Assembly: GCF_013030945.1 (NCBI RefSeq)
Contig: NZ_JABBXF010000033.1
Location: 62,001 to 126,000 of the forward strand
Length of the DNA: 64,000 bases
Reading direction: 5' to 3'
DNA from: Streptomyces morookaense
Lineage (GTDB): Bacteria > Actinomycetota > Actinomycetes > Streptomycetales > Streptomycetaceae
In this document: positions 16,889 through 24,992 of the stretch, one piece after another
How positions within the stretch are numbered: the first letter of the stretch is position 1
Layout: each line of letters starts with the position of its first letter
The notes under the pieces: model-generated
What the model saw: only the letters and a program-made list of their open reading frames with translations
The model's database searches: none
What the model was told of the DNA's origin: nothing
Program-made: the position numbers and the translations under genes

Positions 16889-17593
16889 ATGTCTCGTTCG
16901 GTCTTCGTCACCGGCGGCAACCGCGGAATCGGACTGGCCGTGGCCCGCGCCATGGCCGCCGACGGCGACCGGGTGGCCATCGGCCACCGCACCAGCGCAC
17001 CGCCGGACGGATTCCTGTCCGTGCCCTGCGAGGTGACCGACCAGGAGTCCGTGACCGCCGCACTCGACACCGTCGCCCGCGAACAGGGCCCGGTGGAAGT
17101 CCTGGTGGCCAACGCCGGCATCACCCGGGACACCCTGCTGCTGCGCATGGACGACGCGTCCTTCGACGAGGTCGTGGACACCAACCTCAAGGGGGTGTTC
17201 CGCACCGTGCGGGCCTGTGCCGGCGGCATGCTGGCCGCGCGCCGGGGACGCATCGTGCTGGTCTCCTCCGCACTGGGGTTCCTCGGTTCCCCGGGGCAGG
17301 CGAACTACGCCGCGACGAAGACCGCGCTCCTGGGCTTCGCGCGGTCGCTCGCCTGGGAGTTGGGGTCGCGCGGCATCACCGTCAACCTGGTGGCGCCGGG
17401 CATCATCGACACGGACATGACGCAGGTCCTGTCCGACCGCCGTATGCGGGACGTGATGAGCATGACCCCGCTGGGCCGCACGGGCACGGCCGACGAAGTC
17501 GCCGCGGCCGTCCGCTTCCTGGCCTCCGAGCAGGCCGGCTATGTGACCGGCGCGGTCCTGCCCGTGGGCGGCGGCATCGGCATGGGAATCTGA
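16889..17593 (+). CDS. 3-oxoacyl-ACP reductase (FabG-type SDR)
   Basis: 234 residues. The NADPH site is TGGNRGIG (residues 8-15), NAG is at 75-77, and the catalytic Ser127, Tyr140 and Lys144 lie in VSSALGFLGSPGQANYAATK. The tail is GAVLPVGGGIGMGI. This is a typical FabG that reduces the beta-keto group after each elongation. A strong ribosome binding site (AAGGAG) precedes the ATG. It is cotranscribed with the KASIII-like gene and is followed by a strong hairpin. No dehydratase or enoyl reductase accompanies it. Confidence 0.9.
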   Translation: MSRSVFVTGGNRGIGLAVARAMAADGDRVAIGHRTSAPPDGFLSVPCEVTDQESVTAALDTVAREQGPVEVLVANAGITRDTLLLRMDDASFDEVVDTNLKGVFRTVRACAGGMLAARRGRIVLVSSALGFLGSPGQANYAATKTALLGFARSLAWELGSRGITVNLVAPGIIDTDMTQVLSDRRMRDVMSMTPLGRTGTADEVAAAVRFLASEQAGYVTGAVLPVGGGIGMGI

Positions 17594-17620
17594 CCGGCGG
17601 CCGCCGCCCCCGCCCCCCGG

Positions 17621-17656
17621 CGAAAAGGTCCTGTCCGGCCGGACAGGACCTTTTCG
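17621..17656. terminator. Perfect palindromic terminator after the reductase gene
   Basis: CGAAAAGGTCCTGTCCGG is followed directly by its exact reverse complement, a 36-bp perfect palindrome with A/T ends that gives a T-run on both strands. It is a bidirectional terminator between the converging reductase and monooxygenase genes. Confidence 0.9.
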
Positions 17657-17668
17657 CATGTCCCGGTA

Positions 17669-17711
17669 CGACAGGGCCCCGGAAGCGCTGCACGCTTCCG
17701 GGGCCCTGTCG
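17669..17711. terminator. Second hairpin, at the end of the FAD monooxygenase gene
   Basis: CGACAGGGCCCCGGAAGCG and its exact reverse complement flank a 5-nt loop, a 19-bp stem only 12 bp beyond the first palindrome and 3 bp from the monooxygenase stop codon. Confidence 0.85.
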
Positions 17712-17714
17712 TGC

Positions 17715-19238
17715 TCACCGGCCGCCCGTGGCCGTTTCCGCCAACGCCGGGAGAGCGGCGGTCAGTTCGTCGTCGAACGGGTCCCGCAGTGCCGCCACGG
17801 CACCGTCGGGCCGGACCAGCACGGCGCACGGCCGCTTCACGCCGAGCAGGGCGTGAGCCTTGTCCGCCGCATCCGGAACGACCACGACACGGACGTCCTC
17901 GTGCGCCTTGCGGAACCGCTCGGCCACACCGCCGACCTCCTTCCGGTGCTTTCCCGTCCCGGGGAACAGCAGCAACAACGGTGCCGCGGAGGAGAGTTCG
18001 TCCCGCAGCCAGCGGCCCCCCAGGGGCACGTCGGGCAGCCGCATCCCGGCCCGCAGGCGCCCGGCGCGTTCCCGCGGCGCGGGGTAGGCGAAGGACAGCT
18101 GCGCCTGGCGGGGCACCACCACACGGTTCAGCGCACCGCTGCGCTCCCCCGCACCCAGCACGGCGTCCCGCGCCCGTGCGCGCCACCCGCTCATCATCCA
18201 CATCCGCGTCTGCCGGTCCGTGTCGCCGACCACGGCCCGTGCCACGCCGAGCCGTTCGGCCTCCCACTGGTCCAGCACCCGGTCCCCGTAACGGCCTTCG
18301 CATACTCCGGCCAGCCGCCAGGCCAGCGACGCCGCGTCCTCGATGCCGGTGTTCAGCCCCTGCCCGCCCGCCGGGCTGTGGATGTGTGCCGCGTCGCCGG
18401 CCAGCAGGACCCGTCCCGACCGGAACCGGTCGGCCGTCTTGCGGTGCACCCGGAAGACACCCGTCTGCTGTTCGCCGACGAGCTCGATGGGAACCGGGCA
18501 GCGCTCGGACGCCGCCTGCTGGACCGCTTCCCGGGCGTCCTCCCAGGAGCGCCCGGGGGCCACGCTCACGAAGGTCCGGTACAGGCCGCCCGGCAGCCCC
18601 ACGACGACCAGGATGCCCGCCGGCGACATGAAGTAGTGCACCTCGTCGTGGGCGAGCGAGGTACGGACCGGCCCGTCGGTGAGCAGGAACTGCTGCGGGT
18701 ACGAACTGCCGCGGAACGGCACGCCGAGGATGTCGCGCACCGTGCTGTGCGCACCGTCGCATCCGACCAGCCAGTCGAACCGCTCGGTCCGCGGTCCGTC
18801 GCCGGTCTCCAGTGCGGCCTCGACGCCGTTGCCGTCCTGCGTGAACCCGGTCAGCGAGGTGCCGAACTCGATGGCGCCGCCGAGCCCGAGGAACACGTCG
18901 CGCAGCACTCCCTCCGTCTCCCGCTGCGGTATCGACAGGGCGTAGGGGTAGCGGGTGCGCCGCAGGCCGCCGAACGCCAGCCGGGCGACACGGCGCCCCT
19001 GCGAGTGGTAGTTCTGCGCCCGGAGCACCACCCCCCTGCGGTGCAGCTCCTCCGCCGCGCCGTACCGGGCCAGGGCCTCGATGCCCCGGGGCCACAGGGC
19101 GATCGCCTTGGAGTGCGGGTTCGGCCGCTCGCTGCGGTCCACGAGCCGCACCGCCACTCCACGCCTGAGCAGTTCGATCCCCGTGACGAGCCCCACCGGG
19201 CCCGCCCCGACCACGAGTACCTTCGGCGATTCGGTCAT
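17715..19238 (-). CDS. Class A FAD-dependent aromatic hydroxylase-like monooxygenase
   Basis: 507 residues. FAD motifs are VLVVGAGPVGLVTG (residues 7-20), the DG motif LVGCDGAHSTVRD and LLAGDAAHIHSPAGGQGLNTGIEDA. After the catalytic part (to about 390) comes a thioredoxin-like C-terminal domain (LLLLFPGTGKHRKE...), as in the RdmE/MtmOII/PgaE group of polyketide oxygenases. It faces the SARP gene divergently and converges on the reductase. It is likely to hydroxylate or oxidise the polyketide product. It is related in architecture to the monooxygenase at 49623. Confidence 0.88.
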   Translation of the reverse strand: MTESPKVLVVGAGPVGLVTGIELLRRGVAVRLVDRSERPNPHSKAIALWPRGIEALARYGAAEELHRRGVVLRAQNYHSQGRRVARLAFGGLRRTRYPYALSIPQRETEGVLRDVFLGLGGAIEFGTSLTGFTQDGNGVEAALETGDGPRTERFDWLVGCDGAHSTVRDILGVPFRGSSYPQQFLLTDGPVRTSLAHDEVHYFMSPAGILVVVGLPGGLYRTFVSVAPGRSWEDAREAVQQAASERCPVPIELVGEQQTGVFRVHRKTADRFRSGRVLLAGDAAHIHSPAGGQGLNTGIEDAASLAWRLAGVCEGRYGDRVLDQWEAERLGVARAVVGDTDRQTRMWMMSGWRARARDAVLGAGERSGALNRVVVPRQAQLSFAYPAPRERAGRLRAGMRLPDVPLGGRWLRDELSSAAPLLLLFPGTGKHRKEVGGVAERFRKAHEDVRVVVVPDAADKAHALLGVKRPCAVLVRPDGAVAALRDPFDDELTAALPALAETATGGR

Positions 19239-19390
19239 GTTTCCACCTTCTGCTCTGATGTCTCTTTGGGCTCAGGCATGCGCTCCTTGCGGAGCAGTGC
19301 CACCGTTTGCAGCGTTTCCCCGTGTTTGGATTCCGAGCCGTGCGCGTCGGTGCGCACCAGGACGACGAGTTCACGGGGGTGTGCACAGCA

Positions 19391-20131
19391 GTGACTGACG
19401 GGACGTTCTTCTCGGTGCTGGGACCGCTTCGCATCACAGCGGGCGGGGTCGCGCAGACCTTGCGAGGCCCCATGGTCAACAAGGTGATGGCGCTGTTGCT
19501 GCTCCGGGCGGGCCAGGTCGTGGACGTCGATCTGCTCGTCGACGAGCTGTGGGAGGAGGATCCGCCGCGCTGGGCGGTCAGCACCGTGCGGACGCACGTG
19601 TACCACCTGCGCCGGCAGCTGGACACCGTGCTGGACGTCCCGGCCGGCCGTCTGCTGCGGACCCGCCGGTCCGGGTACGTCCTCGACGCCGCTCCCGAAC
19701 GGGTCGACGCCGAGCGCTTCGTGCGGTCCGTACGGGAGGGCCGGCGGCTGCTCGCCCAGGGCCGCCCGTCGAAGGCCGCCGCGGCATGCCGGGAAGGACT
19801 CTCCCTGTGGCAGGGCAGCGCGCTCTCCGGCGTGTACCCCGGCCGGGTCCTGGCCGGCCACGTGCACTACCTGGAGGAACAGCGCCTCCAGGCGCACCGG
19901 CTGTGTGTCGAGGCCGACGCGCAGCTGGGCCGGCATGCCGAACTCGTGCCGGAACTGCGGACCCTGGTGGCCGACCACCCCCTCGACGAGTGGTTCCACC
20001 ACTCCCTGATCGAGGCCCTGCAGGAGTCGGGGCGCCGCGGGGAGGCTCTCGTCGCCTTCCGCAGACTGCGCACCCTGCTCCGCGAGGAGCTCGGCCTGGA
20101 GCCGTCCGCCGACCTGCGCATCCCCGCATGA
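19391..20131 (+). CDS. Small SARP-family pathway activator
   Basis: 246 residues: an OmpR-like winged helix (FFSVLGPLRITAGG...VMALLLLRAGQVVDVDLLVDELW...AVSTVRTHVYHLRRQL, residues 5-95) followed by a bacterial transcriptional activation domain (about 100-245). There is no NB-ARC part, as in ActII-ORF4/RedD-type cluster activators. The GTG at 19391 was chosen to start just before the first strand; a GTG 12 nt upstream is possible. It sits divergent to the monooxygenase, inside the PKS-like cluster, and probably activates it. Confidence 0.85.
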   Translation: MTDGTFFSVLGPLRITAGGVAQTLRGPMVNKVMALLLLRAGQVVDVDLLVDELWEEDPPRWAVSTVRTHVYHLRRQLDTVLDVPAGRLLRTRRSGYVLDAAPERVDAERFVRSVREGRRLLAQGRPSKAAAACREGLSLWQGSALSGVYPGRVLAGHVHYLEEQRLQAHRLCVEADAQLGRHAELVPELRTLVADHPLDEWFHHSLIEALQESGRRGEALVAFRRLRTLLREELGLEPSADLRIPA

Positions 20132-20147
20132 ACGGGCCGCGTGCGCC

Positions 20148-20936
20148 ATGGACACCTTTCCACCACCTCCCCTTGTCGCCGTGATGCTCCGGCACGGCGA
20201 TGAAAGACCGGGCAAAGCACGGGGGCCACACCTCGGGGCGGCGGCCGTGGCCGTGCGTCCGGCACGCGACGCGGTGGCCGTGCTGCGGCTGCACGGCGGC
20301 GAACAGGACGCCGCCCTGCTGCACCCCGCGGAACGGGTGCTGGCGCCCGCGGAGTCGTCCGCCCGCCGCCGCGACTTCCTCGGCGGACGCAGCGCGGCCG
20401 CCCTCGCCCTGCAGTTGCTGGGCAGGCCGGGCCCGGTGCTGCGGGTGGGACGCCGGCCGCTCTTCCCGCCCGGCGTCCTCGGTTCGCTCAGCCACAGCCG
20501 GGGGATCGTGGCCGCCTGCCTGGTCACCACGCGGGCGGACGTCGCCGGCGCCGGGGTGGACGTCGAGCTCACCGGCAGGCTCACCCCGGCGACCGCCGAC
20601 CTGGTCTGCACGGCCTCGGAGCGCGCCTCGCTCCCCCAAGGGCCGGAAGGAGAACGGTCGTTGACGGTGATCTTCTCGGCGAAGGAGGCGTTCTACAAGG
20701 CGACGGGCTCACTGGGCCTGCCGCGCCCGCCGGTCTTCCACGACCTCGAGGTGACGTCGTGCGTCCCGGGAGCGGGCACCCTCCTGCTGAGGACGGCCGA
20801 CGGTCTCCTCCCGGACGGCCACACGGCCCATGGGCAAGTGCGCTCGCTGGGCCCCTATGTGTGGACCACGGTCCTCGTGCTGCGCGGCTCCGCCGCGTCT
20901 GCGGCGTCTACCGCGGCGGGGTCCCGCGCATCATGA
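20148..20936 (+). CDS. Sfp-type 4'-phosphopantetheinyl transferase
   Basis: 262 residues. The magnesium/CoA motif is VAGAGVDVELTGR and the catalytic helix motif is FSAKEAFYKA; upstream, LGSLSHSRGIVAACL gives the SHS motif. It converts apo- to holo-carrier protein, most likely the ACP encoded at 15269. It starts 16 bp after the SARP gene and should be cotranscribed. The C-terminal tail is Ala/Ser-rich. Confidence 0.88.
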   Translation: MDTFPPPPLVAVMLRHGDERPGKARGPHLGAAAVAVRPARDAVAVLRLHGGEQDAALLHPAERVLAPAESSARRRDFLGGRSAAALALQLLGRPGPVLRVGRRPLFPPGVLGSLSHSRGIVAACLVTTRADVAGAGVDVELTGRLTPATADLVCTASERASLPQGPEGERSLTVIFSAKEAFYKATGSLGLPRPPVFHDLEVTSCVPGAGTLLLRTADGLLPDGHTAHGQVRSLGPYVWTTVLVLRGSAASAASTAAGSRAS

Positions 20937-21028
20937 TTCGGCCACGTATTGACCCTTTTGGGTTGGCGCGCGGTCAACCCATTGATCATTTAGTAGGCAG
21001 CGGCATTCCCCGGCACTACGCTGCGCCC

Positions 21029-21712
21029 ATGAGCATGCTCACCCCTCCCGGCATGGGCGGAAAGTATCGCATCACGGGCAATCGGTTCCCGCACATGCGC
21101 CGCCCGAGAAATCGCCGCAGGATCGTGCTCGCCGTCGTCTCCGCCGCCGCCGTGCTCGGGCTGGCCGGGTGGGGGACCCTCCAGCTCGCCGAGGTCTTCT
21201 CCGGCGGCGGGAGCAGGACGGAAGCGGCGGCACACAGGAGCAGCGGCGACTGCAAGAACGCAGGCCGTACGGCCGGGCACCGGGTCCCCCTGGAACTGCC
21301 CAGGCCCTCCGACATCACGGTCAACGTCTACAACGCGACCCCACGCGGCGGGCTCGCGAAGATCACTGCGGATGAGCTCGAACGCCGCGGCTTCAAAATC
21401 GGCAAGGTGGGCAACGCCCAGGCCGAGTACGACAAGAAGGTCCCGGGACCGGGGCTGCTGATGGGCGGCCCGGGTGCGGCGGAGGGGGCGCTGCGGGTGC
21501 TCGGCACGCAGCTGGCCGGGGCGGAGACGCGGAGCGACCAGCGCGAGGGGCAGGACGTCGATCTGGTGCTGGGGGATGCGTACAAGGCGCTGACGGCGAA
21601 GGAGGATGCCGATCGGCTGCTTGCCGGGTTGACGGCGCCGGTTTCGTCGGCTCCGCCGACGCCTTCTGCGGTGGCCTCCACCGCGTCGGCGTCCGCTCCC
21701 GCGAAGTGCTGA
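21029..21712 (+). CDS. LytR C-terminal domain (LytR_C) membrane-anchored protein
   Basis: 227 residues. A basic N-terminus (MRRPRNRRR) and one membrane helix (RIVLAVVSAAAVLGLAGWGTL, about 35-55) place the rest outside the cell. The LytR_C domain runs from DITVNVYNATPRGGLAKITADELERRGFKIG to VDLVLGDAYKALT, ending in a low-complexity Ser/Ala/Pro tail. In actinobacteria such proteins sit next to upp in the same order, as here. The role is cell-envelope-associated but undefined. Confidence 0.85.
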   Translation: MSMLTPPGMGGKYRITGNRFPHMRRPRNRRRIVLAVVSAAAVLGLAGWGTLQLAEVFSGGGSRTEAAAHRSSGDCKNAGRTAGHRVPLELPRPSDITVNVYNATPRGGLAKITADELERRGFKIGKVGNAQAEYDKKVPGPGLLMGGPGAAEGALRVLGTQLAGAETRSDQREGQDVDLVLGDAYKALTAKEDADRLLAGLTAPVSSAPPTPSAVASTASASAPAKC

Positions 21713-21740
21713 GGCCGGTTCTCGGACTGCAGGTCGCCTG

Positions 21741-21799
21741 TGGCTGGTCGCGCAGTTCCCCGCGCCCCTGAGGGGCGCGGGGAACTGCGCGAGCAACCA
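21741..21799. repeat. Complete Streptomyces intergenic palindrome
   Basis: GCGCAGTTCCCCGCGCCCCT and its exact complement face each other around GA, flanked by TGGCTGGTC and GAGCAACCA. This is the clearest full copy of the repeat family that recurs at 29.1, 39.9, 45.3, 47.9, 51.8 and 58.8 kb. It lies between converging genes and can serve as a terminator. Confidence 0.85.
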
Positions 21800-21868
21800 C
21801 GGACCGCGCGCACCCGACCGACCGGGGCACCGCCCCGGAAGAGACGCGAGCGGCCCGCAGGGCTCCCG

Positions 21869-22504
21869 TCAGCCCGCCGTGCCGTACATGCGGTCGCCCG
21901 CGTCGCCCAGGCCGGGGACGATGTAGCCGTGCTCGTTGAGGCGCTCGTCGATCGAGGCCGTGACGACGGTGACGGGGGCGCCCTCGAGTTCGCGCTCCAT
22001 GACCTCGACGCCCTCGGGGGCGGCCAGCAGGCAGATGGCGGTGACGTCGTCGGCGCCGCGCGCGATCAGTTCGTTGATCGCCGCGACCAGGGTGCCGCCG
22101 GTGGCCAGCATCGGGTCCAGGACGTAGACCTGGCGGCCCGAGAGGTCGTCGGGCATCCGCGTCGCATAGGTCTCCGCCTTGAGGGTCTCCTCGTTGCGGA
22201 TCATGCCCAGGAAGCCGACCTCGGCCGTGGGCAGCAGGCGGACCATGCCGTCGAGCATGCCCAGGCCGGCGCGCAGGATCGGCACGACCAGCGGGCGGGG
22301 GTGGGACAGCTTGACGCCCGTGGTCGGGGTGACCGGGGACTCGATGTCGACCTGCTCGGTGCGCACGTCGCGCGTGGCCTCGTAGGCGAGCAGGGTGACC
22401 AGCTCGTCGGCGAGACGCCGGAAGGTGGGGGAATCGGTGCGCTTGTCGCGCAGCGTGGTGAGCTTGTGAGCAACCAGGGGGTGGTCGACGACGTGGATCC
22501 GCAT
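21869..22504 (-). CDS. upp: Uracil phosphoribosyltransferase
   Basis: 211 residues. The enzyme makes UMP from uracil and PRPP in pyrimidine salvage. Family markers are MRIHVVDHPLVAHKLTTLRD, VVPILRAGLGMLDGM, the PRPP loop VYVLDPMLATGGTLVAAI and the C-terminal uracil site EHGYIVPGLGDAGDRMYGT. Full length, single gene, in the conserved Streptomyces order with LytR_C, tadA and tRNA-Ser. Confidence 0.97.
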   Translation of the reverse strand: MRIHVVDHPLVAHKLTTLRDKRTDSPTFRRLADELVTLLAYEATRDVRTEQVDIESPVTPTTGVKLSHPRPLVVPILRAGLGMLDGMVRLLPTAEVGFLGMIRNEETLKAETYATRMPDDLSGRQVYVLDPMLATGGTLVAAINELIARGADDVTAICLLAAPEGVEVMERELEGAPVTVVTASIDERLNEHGYIVPGLGDAGDRMYGTAG

Positions 22505-22675
22505 GACATCGACATTAACCGAGCTTCGAGGCCCCGGCGCCCGCCCGTACCGGCCACGCCCGCGCGGGCGGGCCTGCCGGGGCCCTGGCATCAAACCACC
22601 GGGCGGGGGGAAAGTGGGCACATACGCCCGGTCTGTCGCTCCGGGCGAGGACCTCGGCACGAGGTGGTGCTGCCC

Positions 22676-22891
22676 ATGGCCGGACAGGACGAACCCAGGC
22701 GGAAAGCGGACCCGGCGGACCCCGTGGATCCCGGAACGGAGCCGGAGAGCGCCGACGAGCGCAGACGGCGGCGCGCCCAGTTCCTCCGCGAGCTGAACGA
22801 GGCCAGGGAGTTGCGGGAGCGCGTCCAGCCGCGCCGCGCCCGGGCCGCCCGGATGCGCCAGCAGATGCGTATGCGCACGTTCCGCTGGTGA
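22676..22891 (+). CDS. Small Arg-rich conserved hypothetical protein
   Basis: 71 residues with a charged N-terminal half (DEPRRKADPADPVDPGTEPESADE) and an Arg-rich helical C-terminal half (RRRRRAQFLRELNEARELRERVQPRRARAARMRQQMRMRTFRW). It is divergent from upp and conserved in this neighbourhood as far as I recall. No domain is recognised. GAGGT precedes the ATG. Confidence 0.6.
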   Translation: MAGQDEPRRKADPADPVDPGTEPESADERRRRRAQFLRELNEARELRERVQPRRARAARMRQQMRMRTFRW

Positions 22892-23060
22892 TGCGGCACG
22901 ACGGGCCCCTGGGACCCCACGTGAGCGACATCTCTTCGGACTGCTGCACGACGCAACGCGGAAGACCTCTCGCAACGGCGAGGTTTCTGCCACGATTCCG
23001 AGTGGGCGGGGTACTCCCCGTCCGGCCCCGGCACCGCCTATGACCAGTGGGAGAGTCACG

Positions 23061-23585
23061 GTGTACTTCGCCGCAATGCTCGCGCGCACCGAAGACGGGT
23101 GGGAAGCGAGCGACACAGAACTCGACAACGTGGAGACCCTGTCCGACATCGCAGATCTGGCCCGTGACAACGCGGTGGACGACGACACGGTCCTGGTGCT
23201 CATCGAGCAGGAGGACACCTGGTTCGGCATCGTGCGGGTGGACGGCGAGGACGACCCCCGCGTCTACGTGTCGAACGCCGCCCTCGCCGCCCGCAGCTCG
23301 TACGGGGCGATGCTCGTCGACGAACTGACCGGCCGTGACGAGGAGGGGGGCGAGGAGCTCGGCCTCCCGGACCTCGACGGCACCGAGGACGGCGAACCCG
23401 AGACGGAGGAGGACGGGGACGACACCGCGGCCGCCGAGGCGGCGCCGTTCGGGCCGCTGGGCGACGACGGGCTGCTGACCGATCTCGGGGTGAGCGGCAA
23501 GGAGCTGCAGAGCCTCAACGGCGACGCCCTCGGCGAGATCGCCGACGTGCTGGGCTGCACCGAGGTGCTGGAAGCAGTGCGCTGA
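23061..23585 (+). CDS. tRNA adenosine deaminase-associated protein
   Basis: 174 residues. The N-terminal half (YFAAMLARTEDGWEASDTELDNVETLSDIADLARD...VLVLIEQEDTWFGIVRVDGEDDPRVYVSNAALAARSSYG) and the acidic linker before LLTDLGVSGKELQSLNGDALGEIADVLGC match the actinobacterial family always found beside tadA. The GTG start at 23061 follows GGGAG, so the upstream ATG at 23040 is less likely. It lies 34 bp before tadA and is probably cotranscribed. Whether it touches TadA physically is not established. Confidence 0.85.
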   Translation: MYFAAMLARTEDGWEASDTELDNVETLSDIADLARDNAVDDDTVLVLIEQEDTWFGIVRVDGEDDPRVYVSNAALAARSSYGAMLVDELTGRDEEGGEELGLPDLDGTEDGEPETEEDGDDTAAAEAAPFGPLGDDGLLTDLGVSGKELQSLNGDALGEIADVLGCTEVLEAVR

Positions 23586-23619
23586 CCCGCCCCCGGACGG
23601 GTTCGCTCACACTGGTGCC

Positions 23620-24135
23620 ATGAACGAAGCCGTCCCCGACCAGCCGCACGACCCCGTGCGCGATCCGTGGCGGGCCCCGATGCGGGCCGCCCTCGAGGAG
23701 GCCGCGCGGGCGCCCGGCACCGGTGACGTGCCGGTCGGCGCCGTCGTGCTGGGCCCGGACGGCTCCGTCATCGGCCGCGGCCGCAACGAGCGCGAAGCCA
23801 CCGGCGACCCGACCGGTCACGCGGAGGTCCTCGCCATCCGCGAGGCCGCGCGGGCCGTCGGTGAGTGGCGTCTCTCCGGCTGCACGCTGGTCGTGACCCT
23901 GGAGCCGTGCACGATGTGCGCGGGCGCGATCGTCCTCTCCCGCCTGGAGCGGGTCGTCTACGGCGCGGCCGACGAGAAGGCCGGCGCGGCCGGCTCCCTC
24001 TGGGACGTGATCCGCGACCGCCGCCTCAACCACCGCCCCGAAGTCATCGAGGGCGTGCTGGCGGAGGAGTGCTCCGACCTGCTCACCCGCTTCTTCCGGG
24101 GCACCGATTTCGGAGCACGGCCGACCATCCGCTAA
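23620..24135 (+). CDS. tadA: tRNA-specific adenosine deaminase
   Basis: 171 residues. The zinc site is His67-Ala-Glu69 in GHAEVLAIREAA and Cys97/Cys100 in TLEPCTMCAGAIVLSR, where the Glu is the proton shuttle. The enzyme converts A34 to inosine in tRNA-Arg(ACG). It has an N-terminal extension of about 20 residues compared with E. coli TadA. The start follows the conserved spacing to its associated gene, and it is followed 10 bp later by tRNA-Ser. Confidence 0.95.
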   Translation: MNEAVPDQPHDPVRDPWRAPMRAALEEAARAPGTGDVPVGAVVLGPDGSVIGRGRNEREATGDPTGHAEVLAIREAARAVGEWRLSGCTLVVTLEPCTMCAGAIVLSRLERVVYGAADEKAGAAGSLWDVIRDRRLNHRPEVIEGVLAEECSDLLTRFFRGTDFGARPTIR

Positions 24136-24145
24136 GCTTCCTCTC

Positions 24146-24230
24146 GGTAGCGTGTCCGAGCGGCCGAAGGAGCTCGCCTCGAAAGCGAGTGTGGCGCAAG
24201 TCACCGAGGGTTCAAATCCCTCCGCTACCG
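24146..24230 (+). tRNA. tRNA-Ser (anticodon CGA)
   Basis: Acceptor arms GGTAGCG and CGCTACC pair perfectly. The anticodon stem CTCGC/GCGAG holds loop CTCGAAA, giving anticodon CGA for UCG codons. A long variable arm (TGTGGCGCAAGTCACC) and T-arm GAGGG-TTCAAAT-CCCTC confirm a class II serine tRNA. The 3' end is followed by CCG rather than a full encoded CCA. Confidence 0.95.
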
Positions 24231-24237
24231 CCGATGG

Positions 24238-24280
24238 AGCCGCCCCGTCCTGCTGATGCAGGGCGGGGCGGCTTCTTTTC
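24238..24280 (+). terminator. Intrinsic terminator after tRNA-Ser
   Basis: AGCCGCCCCGTCCTG and CAGGGCGGGGCGGCT form a long G/C stem with a 5-nt loop, followed by TCTTTTCC on the plus strand. It directly follows the tRNA. Confidence 0.85.
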
Positions 24281-24296
24281 CGCTTCTTTTCCGCGG

Positions 24297-24992
24297 TCAG
24301 CTCGCGGCGGGCAGGCGGCGGCTCTGCTGCGGACGGATCAGGTCGAAGGCGACCGCCTTGTTGACCGCGTCCAGCCTCGACACCGCGTCCAACTTCTCGA
24401 AGATCTTCCGCAGATGCCGTTTGACGGTCCCTTCGGCGATGCCGAGCCGAAGGCCCACCTGGCGGTTGCTCAGCGCGCCGGCCACCAGGACGAGGACCTC
24501 CGCCTCCCGATCCGACAGCCGCCGTCCGACCGCGGTGTCCCCGCCCCGCTCGGGCAGGCCGCCCGGCAGCACCGACAGGGTCACGGTGCGCCGCCCGGTA
24601 TCGGTGCGTTCCCGGATGGCGGCGGCCAGCGTCTCGCGGCTCACGCTCTTGTGCAGGTAGCCGCGGACGCCCAGGTTCAGCAACTGCCGCACCAGCACGG
24701 GGTGATCGTCCATGCTCAGGATGATGATCCGCATGTCCGGCCGGATCCGGAGGAGTCTGCGGACGGTGGCCACCGGATCGGCGTTGTGCGGCATCCGGAC
24801 GTCGAGCAGGGCGACGTCCGGGAGCAGCCGCTCCGCCTGGCGGACGGCGGACTCCGCATCACCGGCCTGGGCGACGACCTCGAAGTCCGCTTCGACGCCG
24901 AGCAGATCACACAGAGCCTCGCGCAGCAGGGTGTGGTCGTCGGCGACCAGGATGCGGATCGGGTCCGCGATGTTCGCCGCGTGGTCAGTCAT
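24297..24992 (-). CDS. NarL/LuxR-type response regulator
   Basis: 231 residues. Receiver domain: acidic pair in RILVADDHTLLREAL, phospho-acceptor Asp64 in VALLDVRMPHN, Lys in GYLHKSVSRETL. LuxR helix-turn-helix: LSDREAEVLVLVAGALSNRQVGLRLGIAEGTVKRHLRKIFEKL. The ATG at 24992 is preceded by GGGGG at a suitable distance; an ATG at 25001 would sit directly on it. It overlaps the kinase gene 3' end by 8 bp, forming a two-gene operon with a butyrolactone-type operator upstream. Confidence 0.9.
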   Translation of the reverse strand: MTDHAANIADPIRILVADDHTLLREALCDLLGVEADFEVVAQAGDAESAVRQAERLLPDVALLDVRMPHNADPVATVRRLLRIRPDMRIIILSMDDHPVLVRQLLNLGVRGYLHKSVSRETLAAAIRERTDTGRRTVTLSVLPGGLPERGGDTAVGRRLSDREAEVLVLVAGALSNRQVGLRLGIAEGTVKRHLRKIFEKLDAVSRLDAVNKAVAFDLIRPQQSRRLPAAS

